A stretch of DNA of 64,000 nt. Source: Curtobacterium pusillum (GTDB lineage Bacteria > Actinomycetota > Actinomycetes > Actinomycetales > Microbacteriaceae). Below the pieces are notes generated by a model. That model was given only the letters and a program-made list of their open reading frames with translations. It was not told the origin of the DNA and ran no database searches. Both the position numbers and the translations under genes were made by a program. Location of the stretch: NCBI RefSeq assembly GCF_007673235.1, contig NZ_VDZH01000005.1:1-64000 (forward strand). Reading direction: 5' to 3'. Shown here piece after piece: positions 1 to 9,497 of the stretch (the first letter of the stretch is position 1; every line of letters starts with the position of its first letter).

Positions 1-30
1 GCCCCGGCGCGGCTGCCGCCCGGCCCGGCC

Positions 31-81
31 CGGCCGCCGCTGCCGCCGCTGCCGCTGCCGCTGCCGCTGCCGCTGCCGCCC
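31..81. repeat. CTGCCG hexanucleotide microsatellite
   Basis: A run of CTGCCG/CCGCCG hexamers is directly visible. It would read as poly-Ala/Pro on the plus strand or Gly-Ser on the minus strand, so it could be low-complexity coding sequence belonging to a gene lying left of the window. With no start or stop visible, no gene is called here. Positions 1-103 hold nothing else recognisable. Confidence 0.6.
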
Positions 82-87
82 TCGCGG

Positions 88-153
88 TATCGCGCCCCCG
101 AACGAACATTGCGCCCCGTCGTGACGGGGCGCAATGTTCACATCGGGGCGCGA
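88..153 (-). terminator. Long hairpin 3' of glpX
   Basis: A perfect 17-bp inverted repeat (104-120 with 123-139, 2-nt loop, arms GAACATTGCGCCCCGTC) is flanked by imperfect outer arms (ATCGCGCCCCC with CGGGGCGCGAT). It lies about 45 nt beyond the glpX stop and most likely ends that transcript. There is no clear T-run on either side, so it may instead be an mRNA 3'-end stabiliser or a dispersed palindrome. Confidence 0.5.
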
Positions 154-182
154 TCGGTCCAGATCACGACCGGCTCAGCGGA

Positions 183-1172
183 TCAGAACCACTTCTCCGC
201 GCGGTGGTCCGCCTGGATGCGGCGGATCGTGTTCGAGCGGGACCGGAGCACGAGCGAGTCGGTGTGGATGACACCACGCGACCGGCGGACACCGTCGACG
301 AGGACACCGTCGGTGACACCCGTCGCGACGAAGAACGTGTTGTCGCCCGTGACGAGGTCGTCCTGGTCGAGGACCTTGTCGAGGTCGTGTCCGGCAGCAA
401 TCGCCTTCTCGCGCTCCTCGTCGTCCTTCGGCTGGAGCTTGCCGAGGATCACACCACCGAGCGCCTTGATCGCGCACGCCGTGATGATGCCCTCCGGAGT
501 ACCGCCGACACCGACGCACATGTCGATCGTCGAGCCGGGCAGCGCCGCGGCGATGCCACCGGCGACGTCACCGTCGAGCAGCAGTCGGGTACCGGCACCG
601 GTCGCGCGGATCGCACGGATGAGCTCGTCGTGGCGGGGACGGTCGAGGACGGCGATCTGCATGTCCTCGAGGTCCTTGCCCTTCGCCTTCGCGAGCGCAC
701 GGATGTTGTCACCGATCGGCTTCTCGAGGTCGAGGACGCCACGGCCCTCGGGACCAGCGGCGATCTTGTCCATGTAGAACACGGCGGACGGGTCGTACAT
801 CGAGCCGCGGTCCGAGACGGCCATGACCGAGATGGCGTTCTGGCGACCAGCGGCGGTGAGCGAGGTGCCGTCGATCGGGTCCACGGCGATGTCGCAGGCC
901 GGACCGTGTCCGTTGCCGACGTGCTCGCCGTTGTAGAGCATCGGGGCGTTGTCCTTCTCGCCCTCACCGATGACGACCACGCCGTCGAAGTTCACCGTAC
1001 CGAGGAACTTCCGCATCGCGTCGACGGCGGCACCGTCGGCGAGGTTCTTCTCACCCCGCCCGACCCACGGCTGCGCACGGATCGCCGCGGCCTCCGTCGC
1101 ACGCACGAGCTCGAGCGCCAGGTTGCGGTCGGGCTGGAGGAACAGGCTGCCGGTCTCAGTGGTGGGAGTCAC
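183..1172 (-). CDS. glpX: Class II fructose-1,6-bisphosphatase
   Basis: This cytosolic gluconeogenic enzyme dephosphorylates fructose-1,6-bisphosphate to fructose-6-phosphate using a divalent metal. The 329-residue product has the GlpX metal-binding motifs IGEGEKD (about 68-74) and DPIDGT (about 98-103), and GGTPEG further on; the length is normal for the family. The reading frame stays open far upstream, but family homology starts at VTPTTETG, so the GTG at 1172 is chosen. A TAGGCT box ends 7 nt before it, suggesting a leaderless mRNA. It is divergent from fbaA, the preceding step in gluconeogenesis, so the two probably share a control region. Identity is very secure; the exact start is less so. 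Confidence 0.95.
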   Translation of the reverse strand: MTPTTETGSLFLQPDRNLALELVRATEAAAIRAQPWVGRGEKNLADGAAVDAMRKFLGTVNFDGVVVIGEGEKDNAPMLYNGEHVGNGHGPACDIAVDPIDGTSLTAAGRQNAISVMAVSDRGSMYDPSAVFYMDKIAAGPEGRGVLDLEKPIGDNIRALAKAKGKDLEDMQIAVLDRPRHDELIRAIRATGAGTRLLLDGDVAGGIAAALPGSTIDMCVGVGGTPEGIITACAIKALGGVILGKLQPKDDEEREKAIAAGHDLDKVLDQDDLVTGDNTFFVATGVTDGVLVDGVRRSRGVIHTDSLVLRSRSNTIRRIQADHRAEKWF

Positions 1173-1179
1173 AGCCTCC

Positions 1180-1240
1180 AGCCTACCGACGGCTGCCCCG
1201 ACGTCCGTCCGGGTCACACTCCGGTGGGGCTGACTAGGCT
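1180..1240. promoter_or_regulatory. Divergent glpX/fbaA promoter region
   Basis: Two TAGGCT hexamers resembling -10 boxes face outward: 1185-1180 on the minus strand towards glpX, 7 nt from its GTG, and 1235-1240 on the plus strand towards fbaA. The fbaA box has a weak partner GTCACA (1213-1218) at 16 nt. No good -35 is seen for glpX. The assignment is inferred from spacing only. Confidence 0.4.
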
Positions 1241-1274
1241 CGGACCGGACACCACCACGTCGAAGGAGATCCCA

Positions 1275-2303
1275 GTGCCCATCGCAACGCCGGAACAGTA
1301 CGCCGAGATGATCGAACGAGCGAAGGCCGGCAAGTTCGCGTACCCCGCCGTCAACGTGTCGTCGTCCCAGACCATCAACGCGGTCCTCCAGGGCCTCGCC
1401 GAGGCGGGCTCGGACGGCATCCTCCAGGTCACCACCGGTGGCGCCGACTACTTCGCCGGCCACACCGTGAAGAACCGTGCCGCGGGTGCGCTCGCGATGG
1501 CGAAGTTCGCCCACGAGGTCGCGAAGAACTACGACATCACCGTCGCCCTGCACACCGACCACTGCCCGAAGGACGCCCTCGACGGCTTCGTCCTCCCGCT
1601 CATCGCGGCGAGCGAGGAAGAGGTCCGTGCCGGCCGCAACCCGATCTTCCAGTCGCACATGTGGGACGGTTCGGCCGTGCCGCTCGACGAGAACATCGAG
1701 ATCGCGAAGACCATGATCGAGAAGACGCGGAACATCAACGCGATCCTCGAGGTCGAGATCGGCGTCGTCGGCGGCGAGGAGGACGGCGTGGAGCACGAGG
1801 GCACGAACGACGCCCTGTACACGACCCCGAACGACGTCGAGAAGGTCGTCGACGCGCTCGGCCTCGGAGACAAGGGCCGCTGGATCGCCGCGCTCACCTT
1901 CGGCAACGTGCACGGCGTCTACAAGCCGGGCAACGTCAAGCTCCGCCCCGAGCTCCTCGGCGAGATCCAGGCCTCCGTCGCGGCCAAGCACGGCACCGGC
2001 GAGAACCCGCTCGACCTCGTGTTCCACGGCGGCTCGGGATCGACCGACGACGAGATCCACGAGGCTGTCCGCAACGGCGTCATCAAGATGAACATCGACA
2101 CGGACACGCAGTACGCGTTCACGCGCTCGATCGCCGGCTCGATGTTCACCAACTACGAGGGCGTCCTGAAGATCGACGGCGAGGTCGGCAACAAGAAGCA
2201 GTACGACCCGCGCGCCTGGGGCAAGGTCGCCGAGTCCGCCATGGCGGCTCGCGTGGGCGAAGCCGCGAAGGTGCTCGGCTCGGCCGGGCACACCAAGGGC
2301 TGA
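1275..2303 (+). CDS. fbaA: Class II fructose-bisphosphate aldolase
   Basis: This zinc-dependent aldolase interconverts fructose-1,6-bisphosphate with glyceraldehyde-3-phosphate and dihydroxyacetone phosphate in glycolysis and gluconeogenesis. The 342-residue protein shows the catalytic and metal segment HTDHC (about 93-97), the metal-ligand region [14 protein letters not shown], and the phosphate-binding glycine stretch HGGSGS. Length fits the long (FbaA-type) class II enzymes. The GTG at 1275 is chosen because AAGGAG (1263-1268) lies just upstream and homology starts there. It is divergent from glpX and followed by a strong hairpin, so it is probably monocistronic. Confidence 0.96.
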   Translation: MPIATPEQYAEMIERAKAGKFAYPAVNVSSSQTINAVLQGLAEAGSDGILQVTTGGADYFAGHTVKNRAAGALAMAKFAHEVAKNYDITVALHTDHCPKDALDGFVLPLIAASEEEVRAGRNPIFQSHMWDGSAVPLDENIEIAKTMIEKTRNINAILEVEIGVVGGEEDGVEHEGTNDALYTTPNDVEKVVDALGLGDKGRWIAALTFGNVHGVYKPGNVKLRPELLGEIQASVAAKHGTGENPLDLVFHGGSGSTDDEIHEAVRNGVIKMNIDTDTQYAFTRSIAGSMFTNYEGVLKIDGEVGNKKQYDPRAWGKVAESAMAARVGEAAKVLGSAGHTKG

Positions 2304-2325
2304 CACCCAGAGCAACTGCCTGGAG

Positions 2326-2358
2326 GAACGGGGCGCGTCCGTCGGACGCGCCCCGTTC
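2326..2358 (+). terminator. fbaA terminator hairpin
   Basis: A 16-bp inverted repeat with arms GAACGGGGCGCGTCCG and CGGACGCGCCCCGTTC and almost no loop lies 23 nt after the fbaA stop. Only a short TCTA follows, so it is a strong stem without a full U-tract, as is usual in GC-rich actinobacteria. Confidence 0.65.
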
Positions 2359-2396
2359 TACGTCCGGTCGCCTCCACCGCGTGCCACGATGGGCGG

Positions 2397-3656
2397 GTGA
2401 CCGCCGACGCCATCGCCTTCGAGTTCGCCCAGTACGTCATCGAGTCCCCCACCGCGTTCCACGCGGCGGCCGCGGCCCGGGACCGACTCGTCGAGGCAGG
2501 GTTCACCGAGCTGTCCGAACTCGACGCGTGGCCGACCGAGGCCGGTGCCTACGTCGTGGTCCGCGACGGTGCGGTCATCGCCTGGCGACTGCCGTCCGGC
2601 GCCACGAGCACGACGCCGTTCCGCATCCTCGGCGCGCACACCGACTCCCCCGGGTTCCGCATCAAGCCGAACCCCGGCGTCCGGACCGGTGGGTGGGAGC
2701 AGCTCAACGTCGAGGTCTACGGCGGAGCACTGCTCTCCACGTGGTTCGACCGGGACCTCCGGATCGCCGGCCGGGTGGTCGACGCCGACGGCACCGTCCG
2801 CCTCGTGTCGACCGACGCCGTCGCCCGGATCCCGAACCTCGCGATCCACCTCGACCGCGGCGTGAACGACGGCAAGGAGATCGACCGCCAGCGCCACACC
2901 CTGCCGATCGTCGGCGTGGACGGCGACGCTGGCGGCACCGACGTGGTGTCGTGGCTCCGCGCCCGAGTCGGCGCGGACGCGGTGTCGTGGGACCTCTTCC
3001 TCGCCGACACGCAGCCTCCCGCCCGGATCGGCATCGACCGCGAATTCCTCGCCTCCGGCCGGATGGACAACCTCACGAGCGTGCACGCCGGCATCCGCGG
3101 GGTCATCGCCGCGCCGACCGACGGCGACCACATCCCGGTGTTCGCGGCGTTCGACCACGAGGAGATCGGCTCGTCGACGCCGTCCGGAGCCGGTGGGCCG
3201 TTCCTCGAGGACGTGCTCGGCCGAGTGCAGGAGGGCCTCGGCGCCACCCGCTCCGAGGCCGCGCGGGCGTTCCGTGCCTCGTGGCTGCTGTCGAGCGACG
3301 CCGGGCACCTGGTGCACCCGAACCAGCCGGAGAAGCACGACCCGACGAACCGTCCGCGCCCCGGTGGTGGTCCGCTCCTGAAGATCAGTGCGAACCAGCG
3401 CTACATGACCGAGGCGAAGGGCGAGGCCGTCTGGGCCGCCGCGTGCGACACGGCCGGAGTGCCGTGGCAGCCGTTCGTCAACGTGAACACGATCCCCGGC
3501 GGCTCGACCATCGGTCCGATCGCGGCGACCCGACTCGGGATCCCGACGATCGACATCGGCGTCGGCTTGTTGTCGATGCACTCGGTCCGGGAGCTCGTGC
3601 ACGTCGACGACCTCGCGGCCCTGCACGGCGCCGTCGCCGCGTTCCTGGCCGGCTGA
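2397..3656 (+). CDS. apeB: M18 family (aspartyl-type) aminopeptidase
   Basis: This is a cytosolic dizinc aminopeptidase of clan MH, family M18, removing N-terminal residues (often acidic) from peptides. The 419-residue product shows the metal-binding AHTDSPG motif (about 80-86), a DNL metal-bridging Asp region, the catalytic pair in FDHEEIG (about 250-256), a SDAGHLVHPN segment and HSVRE near the C-terminus. Length is typical. The start is the GTG at 2397; a weak GGGCGG precedes it. The last codons and stop are partly duplicated just downstream. Its 3' end faces the DUF6264 gene. Confidence 0.9.
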   Translation: MTADAIAFEFAQYVIESPTAFHAAAAARDRLVEAGFTELSELDAWPTEAGAYVVVRDGAVIAWRLPSGATSTTPFRILGAHTDSPGFRIKPNPGVRTGGWEQLNVEVYGGALLSTWFDRDLRIAGRVVDADGTVRLVSTDAVARIPNLAIHLDRGVNDGKEIDRQRHTLPIVGVDGDAGGTDVVSWLRARVGADAVSWDLFLADTQPPARIGIDREFLASGRMDNLTSVHAGIRGVIAAPTDGDHIPVFAAFDHEEIGSSTPSGAGGPFLEDVLGRVQEGLGATRSEAARAFRASWLLSSDAGHLVHPNQPEKHDPTNRPRPGGGPLLKISANQRYMTEAKGEAVWAAACDTAGVPWQPFVNVNTIPGGSTIGPIAATRLGIPTIDIGVGLLSMHSVRELVHVDDLAALHGAVAAFLAG

Positions 3657-3780
3657 GTCCTGGCCGGCTGACCAGAGTGCGCGGTGCCTGCCGGAGCCGC
3701 GCAAGCGCACATCAGGACGACAACTGCGCAGGGCGCACCACGAACACTCGTCGTCCGGCCGCGCAGTTGCGGCAGGGCAG
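3643..3780. repeat. Tandem duplication and inverted motifs in the convergent spacer
   Basis: TCCTGGCCGGCTGA occurs twice (3643-3656 and 3658-3671), so the apeB C-terminus and stop codon are duplicated. Further on, CAACTGCGC and GCGCAGTTG, and GGACGAC and GTCGTCC, form interleaved inverted pairs. The spacer lies between two converging genes and has no credible open frame. Confidence 0.5.
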
Positions 3781-3789
3781 TCGGGCGGG

Positions 3790-4464
3790 TCAGCCGCCCG
3801 GGGTCATCCGGTGCACGTAGTCCATGAACGCCGGGTCCTGGAAGAGCACGATCAACAAGGGCACGACACCGAGCACGGTCGCGACGACTCCGCCGATGAG
3901 CGGCACCCAGAACGTGCGACGACCGGCACGGAGACGTCGGATGGACCACCAGGCCACCAGCACGAACACGATCGCCATCACGACGGCACGGACGGCGGCC
4001 GCCTGGGACAGTGCTCCCGGATCGGCGAGCTCGGTGGACTGACGTTCGATGCCGATTCGGAACGCTGACGCGAATTTCCCCACGGACAGGGCTTGGACGA
4101 CGGTCAAGAGGCCGATCACGAGCAGGCCGACGGTCAGCACGAAGTCGAGCGGCGACGCACCGAAGTGTCCGGCGGCCGGGGTCGCGCGGGCCGGAGCCTC
4201 CGTCGCCGTGACCGGCTCCGCCGGACGCTCGGCCTGCTCGAGCCTCTGCTGCTCGCGCCGTTCGTGCTCAATGACCGGGTTCACCCAGCCCTCCGGGGCG
4301 TACTCGCCGTACTGCGGTGCCGGGCGGCCGTGGACACGACCGTCCTGCACACCGGCGGCCGACGTAGCGGGGGTGCGCCGCGCCTCCAGGCCGTCTGCCG
4401 TCTCGGCGACGTGACCCGGGTCACGGGCCGGGACCGCGGACCAGCCGTCCGTCCCGCCGCTCAC
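3790..4464 (-). CDS. DUF6264-like three-helix membrane protein
   Basis: The 224-residue protein has a hydrophilic, Glu/Pro-rich first half and three predicted membrane helices (about 110-130, 155-175 and 188-212). The segment [12 protein letters not shown] before the helices resembles actinobacterial DUF6264 proteins; no function is known. The GTG at 4464 overlaps the ispH stop as GTGA, so translation is probably coupled to ispH. The role in the ispH operon cannot be read from the sequence. The family name is from memory and moderately sure; the gene itself is secure because of the overlap and membrane pattern. Confidence 0.75.
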   Translation of the reverse strand: MSGGTDGWSAVPARDPGHVAETADGLEARRTPATSAAGVQDGRVHGRPAPQYGEYAPEGWVNPVIEHERREQQRLEQAERPAEPVTATEAPARATPAAGHFGASPLDFVLTVGLLVIGLLTVVQALSVGKFASAFRIGIERQSTELADPGALSQAAAVRAVVMAIVFVLVAWWSIRRLRAGRRTFWVPLIGGVVATVLGVVPLLIVLFQDPAFMDYVHRMTPGG

Positions 4465-5525
4465 GAGCGACGCCCGCCGAGGGCGCGCGTCGGGTTGCCC
4501 GCCGCGTCGGTGCGGAGCTCCTTCGGCAGCGAGAACATGAGGTCCTCGTGCGCGGTGACCACTTCCTCCACGGTGCCGTAGCCGGCGTCCGCGAGCTGGT
4601 CGAGGACCTCGGCGACGAGTTCCTCGGGGACGGACGCCCCGCTCGTGACACCCACCGTGCGGACGCCGTCGAGCCAGTCCTGCTGGATCTCGGAGGCGTA
4701 GTCCACCCGGTGCGCTGCGTGGGCGCCGTGCTCGAGCGCGACCTCGACCAGGCGGACGCTGTTCGACGAGTTCGCCGAGCCGACCACGATCACGAGGTCG
4801 GCTCCGGGAGCGACCTTCTTGATCGCGACCTGGCGGTTCTGGGTGGCGTAGCAGATGTCGTCCGACGGCGGGTTCTCGATGGCGGGGAACTTCTCGCGCA
4901 GCAGGCGGACGGTCTCCATCGTCTCGTCGACGCTCAGTGTGGTCTGCGACAGCCAGACGAGGTTGTCCGGGTCCGGGACCTCGAGTGCGGCGACGTCCTC
5001 CGGTCCGTTGACCAGGATGGTGCGCTCGGGGGCGTGACCCATGGTGCCCTCGACCTCTTCGTGGCCGGCGTGGCCGATGAGGATGATGGTGCGCTCGGCC
5101 TTGGCGAAGCGCGTTGCCTCGCGGTGGACCTTGGTGACGAGCGGGCACGTCGCGTCGATGGCGTGCAGGTCGCGGTCGGCGGCGCCGGCCACCACCGCGG
5201 GCGAGACGCCGTGCGCGCTGAAGACGACGTGCGAGCCGCGCGGGACCTCGGCGACGTCGTCGACGAAGACCGCTCCCCGCTGCTCGAGGGTCGAGACGAC
5301 GTGGACGTTGTGGACGATCTGCTTGCGGACGTAGACGGGCTCGCCGTACTGCTCGAGCGCCTTCTCGACGGCCACGACGGCACGGTCGACACCGGCGCAG
5401 TAGCCGCGGGGCGCGGCGAGCAGGACCTTCTTCGTGCCGGCGACCGGTTCGTCCCGCAGGCGGCCGCGCGCCGCGAGGACCCGCGGCGGGGCGAGCGGAA
5501 CGGAGTGGCCGTTGGTGATCGTCAC
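4461..5525 (-). CDS. ispH: 4-hydroxy-3-methylbut-2-enyl diphosphate reductase
   Basis: IspH is the last enzyme of the MEP isoprenoid pathway, reducing HMBPP to IPP and DMAPP with a 4Fe-4S cluster. The 354-residue protein has the three cluster cysteines in GYCAGVDRA (C43), [11 protein letters not shown] and [11 protein letters not shown], and the catalytic [14 protein letters not shown] segment. About 30 extra residues precede the conserved start [11 protein letters not shown]; the GTG at 5525 is used, but an internal start cannot be ruled out. It is the first gene of a two-gene unit with the DUF6264 protein and diverges from xseA. Confidence 0.95.
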   Translation of the reverse strand: MTITNGHSVPLAPPRVLAARGRLRDEPVAGTKKVLLAAPRGYCAGVDRAVVAVEKALEQYGEPVYVRKQIVHNVHVVSTLEQRGAVFVDDVAEVPRGSHVVFSAHGVSPAVVAGAADRDLHAIDATCPLVTKVHREATRFAKAERTIILIGHAGHEEVEGTMGHAPERTILVNGPEDVAALEVPDPDNLVWLSQTTLSVDETMETVRLLREKFPAIENPPSDDICYATQNRQVAIKKVAPGADLVIVVGSANSSNSVRLVEVALEHGAHAAHRVDYASEIQQDWLDGVRTVGVTSGASVPEELVAEVLDQLADAGYGTVEEVVTAHEDLMFSLPKELRTDAAGNPTRALGGRRS

Positions 5526-5641
5526 GTCCCCGATGATAGGTGCCGAGCGCGCGCGGGGCCTGGGTGTCGCCGAGCGCGCGGGCCCGGTGTCGCCGGGCGG
5601 GTGCGGGCCCGGTGTCGCCGGGATGCGGCAGCATGGGGGCC

Positions 5642-6877
5642 ATGGCGATCGAACAGGGACCCCCGACGGCCGACAACCCGTGGCCCGTCGCGCTGCTCGG
5701 CGCGAAGCTGCGGGACTGGATCGACCGGCTCGGCACGGCCTGGGTCGAGGGTGAGATCACCCAGTGGAACGTCGCCGGCGGCAACGTCTACGGCAAGCTC
5801 AAGGACGTCGAGGTCGACGCGACGGTGTCGTTCTCCATCTGGTCGAGCGTGCGCTCCCGGGTGCCGGCGGACATCAAGCAGGGTGACCGCGTCGTCGCGG
5901 CCGTCAAGCCGAACTACTGGGTCAAGGGCGGCTCGCTGACGATGCAGGTCGTCGAGATGAAGCACGTCGGGCTCGGGGACCTGCTCGAACGACTCGAACG
6001 ACTCCGACGGACCCTCGGCGAGGAAGGCCTGTTCGACCCCGCGCGCAAGAAGCGCCTGCCGTTCCTGCCGCACCGCATCGGCCTGATCACGGGCAAGGAC
6101 TCCGACGCCGAGAAGGACGTCAAGCGCAACGCGCAGCTCCGGTGGCCCCAGGTCGAGTTCCGCACGGTCCACACCGCCGTGCAGGGCGAGCGCGCCGTCA
6201 GCGAGGTCACCGCGGCGATCCTCGAACTCGACGCCGACCCCGAGGTCGACGTGATCATCGTCGCCCGCGGTGGCGGCGACTTCCAGAACCTGCTCGGCTT
6301 CAGCGACGAGGGACTCGTCCGGACCGCAGCGGCGGCGAGCACGCCGATCGTCTCGGCGATCGGGCACGAGGCCGACCGGCCGATCCTCGACGAGGTCGCC
6401 GACCTCCGTGCCTCCACCCCGACGGACGCCGCGAAGCGGGTCGTTCCGGACGTGGCAGAGGAACTCGCGAACGTCCGCGCGGCGCGTGCACGGCTCGGAC
6501 TGCGGCTGTCGCACACGCTCTCGGTCGAGGCGGACCGCATCGCGTCGCTGCGCTCCCGGCCGGCCCTCGCGTCGACCGCGTGGCTCGTCGACACCCGCGC
6601 CGAAGAGGTCGCACGCGACCTCTCCCGCGCCCGGGAGCTCCTGGACCGACGGCTCGAACGGTCGCACTCCGAGGTCGGGCACCTCACGGCGCGACTCCGG
6701 GCGCTGTCGCCGCGGGACACCCTGCGCCGCGGGTACGCGATCGTGCAGACCTCGGACGGCGGCGTGGTGCGCGGTTCGGAGGACCTCGTCGGCGCGACGC
6801 CGGTGCACGTGACGCTCGGCGCCGGGACGGCGACGGGGACGCTCGCGCCGGACGGGCCCGGCCCCGACGGGGTCTGA
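5642..6877 (+). CDS. xseA: Exodeoxyribonuclease VII large subunit
   Basis: XseA forms with XseB the ssDNA-specific exonuclease VII used in repair and recombination. The 411-residue protein has the N-terminal OB fold ([17 protein letters not shown] region), the central nuclease domain with [12 protein letters not shown] and [14 protein letters not shown], and a C-terminal helical part. The ATG at 5642 matches family starts; an in-frame ATG at 5633 is an alternative, and neither has a strong ribosome site. Direct repeats of CCCGGTGTCGCCGGG-like sequence lie just upstream. Unusually, xseB does not follow directly; an inverted hydrolase gene separates them. Confidence 0.93.
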   Translation: MAIEQGPPTADNPWPVALLGAKLRDWIDRLGTAWVEGEITQWNVAGGNVYGKLKDVEVDATVSFSIWSSVRSRVPADIKQGDRVVAAVKPNYWVKGGSLTMQVVEMKHVGLGDLLERLERLRRTLGEEGLFDPARKKRLPFLPHRIGLITGKDSDAEKDVKRNAQLRWPQVEFRTVHTAVQGERAVSEVTAAILELDADPEVDVIIVARGGGDFQNLLGFSDEGLVRTAAAASTPIVSAIGHEADRPILDEVADLRASTPTDAAKRVVPDVAEELANVRAARARLGLRLSHTLSVEADRIASLRSRPALASTAWLVDTRAEEVARDLSRARELLDRRLERSHSEVGHLTARLRALSPRDTLRRGYAIVQTSDGGVVRGSEDLVGATPVHVTLGAGTATGTLAPDGPGPDGV

Positions 6878-6903
6878 CCGGACCGGCGCGCACGGACGCC
6901 GCC

Positions 6904-6959
6904 GCGCGCGTGCCCGCGGGCGTCGTCGCGCGCGTGCCCGCGGGCGTCGTCGCGCGCGT
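6904..6959. repeat. 24-bp tandem repeat, 2.3 copies
   Basis: The unit begins GCGCGCGTGCCCGCGGGCGT and spans 24 bp. Two identical copies occupy 6904-6927 and 6928-6951, and a third is cut off after 8 bp. It fills the gap between the converging xseA and hydrolase genes. Confidence 0.8.
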
Positions 6960-6989
6960 ACGGGCTCGCGTGTGCGGCTCCGGCGGCCG

Positions 6990-7751
6990 TCACCACCCGC
7001 GGTCGCGCAGCCAGGCCTCGGCGACACCCGGCCACGCCGCCGCGGTCCCGGTCCCCTCGGCGAGCCCGATCCCGTGCGCCCCGCGCTCGAAGACGTGCAG
7101 CTCGAACGGCACCGCCCGCCGCGCGAGCGCCTGCCCGTACAGGAGCGAGTGCGTGACGTGCACGGCCGGGTCCTCGGCGGTGTGCCAGAGGAACGTCGGC
7201 GGGGTCGCGGCGTCGACCATGAGCTCGGTGTCGAGCGCACCCTGCGCCCACACCGTCGCTCCCTTCCCGAGCAGGTTGTCGGCGCTCCCGCGGTGCTGGT
7301 GGTCGGTCATCGAGATCACCGGGTAGCAGAGCAGCGCGAGGTCGGGCCGGTCGTCGACGTCCGACACGGCGCGTTCCCCGGGCGTCGGCGCGCTCGAGAC
7401 GAGGGCGGCGAGGTGGCCGCCTGCGGACGAACCGACCAGCAGGATCCGGGGATCGGACGGGAGGCCCGGGTGGGCTCCGGCGCGCAGGCTGCGGACGAGC
7501 GCGCGGGTCGCGACCACGGCGTCGGGGTACCGGTGCGGGACGACCGGGTACTCGAAGACGACTGCGGGGATGCCGATGGCGTTGAGCCACCGGGCGTAGC
7601 CCTCGCCCTCGTGGGCGGCGTGCCCGTGGTAGCCGCCGCCGGGCAGGACGAGGGCGAGAGCGGGTCGCGCGTCGGCGGTCGCGTTCGCGTTCGCGGGGTC
7701 CGGGATGGTCGGGGCCGGGTACCAGGTCGCGCCGTCGGGGAGGTCCGTCAT
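6990..7751 (-). CDS. Alpha/beta hydrolase (esterase-like)
   Basis: The 253-residue protein has an alpha/beta-hydrolase fold of the carbohydrate-esterase/BD-FAE kind: an oxyanion segment LVLPGGGYHGHA (about 33-44), nucleophile elbow VGSSAGG, an acid residue near HTAEDPAVHV and the catalytic His in FERGAHGIG. It could deacetylate plant-type sugars, but the substrate cannot be told. The ATG at 7751 is chosen; a TAGGTT box ends 7 nt upstream on its strand, suggesting a leaderless mRNA. It lies inverted between xseA and xseB, which are normally adjacent, so it looks like an insertion into an old operon. Confidence 0.88.
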   Translation of the reverse strand: MTDLPDGATWYPAPTIPDPANANATADARPALALVLPGGGYHGHAAHEGEGYARWLNAIGIPAVVFEYPVVPHRYPDAVVATRALVRSLRAGAHPGLPSDPRILLVGSSAGGHLAALVSSAPTPGERAVSDVDDRPDLALLCYPVISMTDHQHRGSADNLLGKGATVWAQGALDTELMVDAATPPTFLWHTAEDPAVHVTHSLLYGQALARRAVPFELHVFERGAHGIGLAEGTGTAAAWPGVAEAWLRDRGW

Positions 7752-7834
7752 GCACGCGAACCTACTCGCCGCCCGGCTGTCCACAGGTTGCGCGGACGGA
7801 CCGCACGTCGGTGGAGCCTCGGTAGGATCGAGGT

Positions 7835-8080
7835 GTGTCATCCCAGCAGGAACCCGAGCAGGCCGACGTCCAGTCGCTGAGCTACGAAGCCGCGCGCGAC
7901 GAACTCGTGCGCGTCGTCGCCGAGCTCGAGCAGGGTTCCGCCACGCTCGAACGGTCGCTGTCGCTGTGGGAGCGGGGCGAGTCCCTCGCCGCTCGGTGCG
8001 AGGAATGGCTCGTCGGTGCACGTGCACGCCTCGACGCCGCCCGTGCCGCCTCCGAGACCGAGGACGGCGCCGCCCGATGA
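7835..8080 (+). CDS. xseB: Exodeoxyribonuclease VII small subunit
   Basis: The 81-residue protein has the XseB pattern LSYEAARDELVRVVAELEQG with LERSLSLWERGE, a short helical hairpin that binds the C-terminal part of XseA. Length is normal. The GTG at 7835 is preceded by TAGGAT (7823-7828) with a 6-nt gap and no ribosome site, so the mRNA is probably leaderless and made from its own promoter rather than from the xseA transcript. Its stop overlaps the start of the next gene (ATGA). Confidence 0.93.
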   Translation: MSSQQEPEQADVQSLSYEAARDELVRVVAELEQGSATLERSLSLWERGESLAARCEEWLVGARARLDAARAASETEDGAAR

Positions 8081-8715
8081 CCGACCCCGACGGCCGCCCG
8101 ATCGTCGCCGAGCTCGGTCGCCCCGAGACGGCGGAGGAGACCTGGGCCCGGAAGGACGCCGCACGCACCGCGCGACGGCAGCACCAGACGGCGTTCAACC
8201 TCGTGATCGCGCTCATCGCGTCGCTCGGGATCGTGCTGTTCCTCGTCGCCGTCGTGGTCCGACCGAACACCACCGTCGTCGACCGGGACGTCGACTACCA
8301 GAAGGTCGCGGCGCAGGCGAAGGTCCCCGGCGTGACCCTGGCGGCACCGGCCCTGCCCGACACGTTCTCGTCCAACCGCGCCGACTACAAGGACAAGACC
8401 ACCGACGGCGTCAGCGTCTGGACCGTCGGACTGATCACGCCCGACAAGCAGTACATCGGGCTGCAGCAGGGCATCAGGGCGAACGACACGTGGGTGTCGA
8501 ACCAGCTCGACCAGCACGCGGCCACCGGCTCCCGCACGATCGCGGGCACGAAGTGGACCGTGTACGACCGACGGTCCGAGGGCAAGGACGCCGCCAACCA
8601 GGCGTACTCGCTCGTGTCGACGTTCGGCTCGAACACCATCGTCCTGTCCGGCACCGCCGACCAGTCCTCGTTCCGTACCGTCGCCACCGCCGTCAGCAAG
8701 CAGTTCGCGGACTGA
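8077..8715 (+). CDS. DUF4245 membrane-anchored protein
   Basis: The 212-residue protein has a cytoplasmic N-terminal stretch, one membrane helix (about 42-65, FNLVIALIASLGIVLFLVAV) and an extracytoplasmic domain ending SFRTVATAVSKQFAD. This matches actinobacterial DUF4245 proteins, which usually sit beside xseB, glpX and fumC. Function is unknown. The ATG overlaps the xseB stop by 4 bases, indicating translational coupling. The family assignment rests on topology and neighbourhood. Confidence 0.85.
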   Translation: MTDPDGRPIVAELGRPETAEETWARKDAARTARRQHQTAFNLVIALIASLGIVLFLVAVVVRPNTTVVDRDVDYQKVAAQAKVPGVTLAAPALPDTFSSNRADYKDKTTDGVSVWTVGLITPDKQYIGLQQGIRANDTWVSNQLDQHAATGSRTIAGTKWTVYDRRSEGKDAANQAYSLVSTFGSNTIVLSGTADQSSFRTVATAVSKQFAD

Positions 8716-8772
8716 CCGGCGACCGGACCCACCCGCAGCACGTCCCCCGAAGACCAGTACCCGAGGAGCCCC

Positions 8773-9387
8773 ATGCCCGACCGCGCCGCAGCCACTCCGT
8801 CCGACGCCCTCCGTCTCCTCGTCGACGGCAACGCCCGCTTCGCCGCGGACAAGCGCCGCACCGGCCGGATCGACCCGGACCGCCGCTCGGAGCTCGCCGG
8901 ATCGCAGGCGCCGTTCGCGACCGTCCTCGGCTGCTCGGACTCGCGCGTGCCGTTCGAGCACGTGTTCGACGCCGGCATCGGTGACCTCTTCGCCATCCGC
9001 AACGCCGGGCAGATCGTCGACGACGTCGTGCTGGGCTCGATCGAGTTCGCGGTCGTCGCGCTCGGCACCCCGCTCGTGGTCGTGCTCCGGCACACCAAGT
9101 GCGGCGCCGTCGCGGCCGCCCGCTCCGGCGAGCCCGTCCCGGCGCCCCACCTGCAGGCCCTCGTCGACGCCATCGCCCCGAGCGTCGAGCGCGTGCGCGC
9201 CACCGACGCCGACGTCCCCCAGGAATCCGTCGGCGCCGCCCACCTCGAGGCCACCCTGCGCCAGGTGCTCGAACGCTCCGGCGCGGTCTCCGACGCGATC
9301 GCCGAGGGTAGATTGGCCGTCGTCGGGGCGACTTACGACCTCACCACGGGCGAGGTCACCATCGACACCGTCGTGGGCCAGGCCTGA
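8773..9387 (+). CDS. Beta-class carbonic anhydrase
   Basis: This zinc enzyme interconverts CO2 and bicarbonate. The 204-residue protein has the zinc ligands Cys54 and the Asp/Arg dyad in CSDSRVP (54-60), and His107/Cys110 in RHTKCG. Length is typical for a single-domain beta enzyme, without signal peptide, so it is probably cytosolic and supplies bicarbonate to carboxylases. GAGGAG (8763-8768) supports the ATG at 8773. It lies 57 nt after the DUF4245 gene and about 110 nt before fumC, all in one direction. Confidence 0.93.
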   Translation: MPDRAAATPSDALRLLVDGNARFAADKRRTGRIDPDRRSELAGSQAPFATVLGCSDSRVPFEHVFDAGIGDLFAIRNAGQIVDDVVLGSIEFAVVALGTPLVVVLRHTKCGAVAAARSGEPVPAPHLQALVDAIAPSVERVRATDADVPQESVGAAHLEATLRQVLERSGAVSDAIAEGRLAVVGATYDLTTGEVTIDTVVGQA

Positions 9388-9497
9388 CCGACCGCCACGA
9401 CGACCGTCCCGGGCACCGGCGGAGACCCCGCCACCCGGACACCACACCAGCCGGCGCGACCGCGGCCGGCGAGCACTCCAGGAAGGACCACGACGAC

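Noticed and set aside
1..182. A gene entering from the left edge
   Set aside because: Frames are open only because of the CTGCCG repeat and high GC content; no start, stop or homology can be seen.
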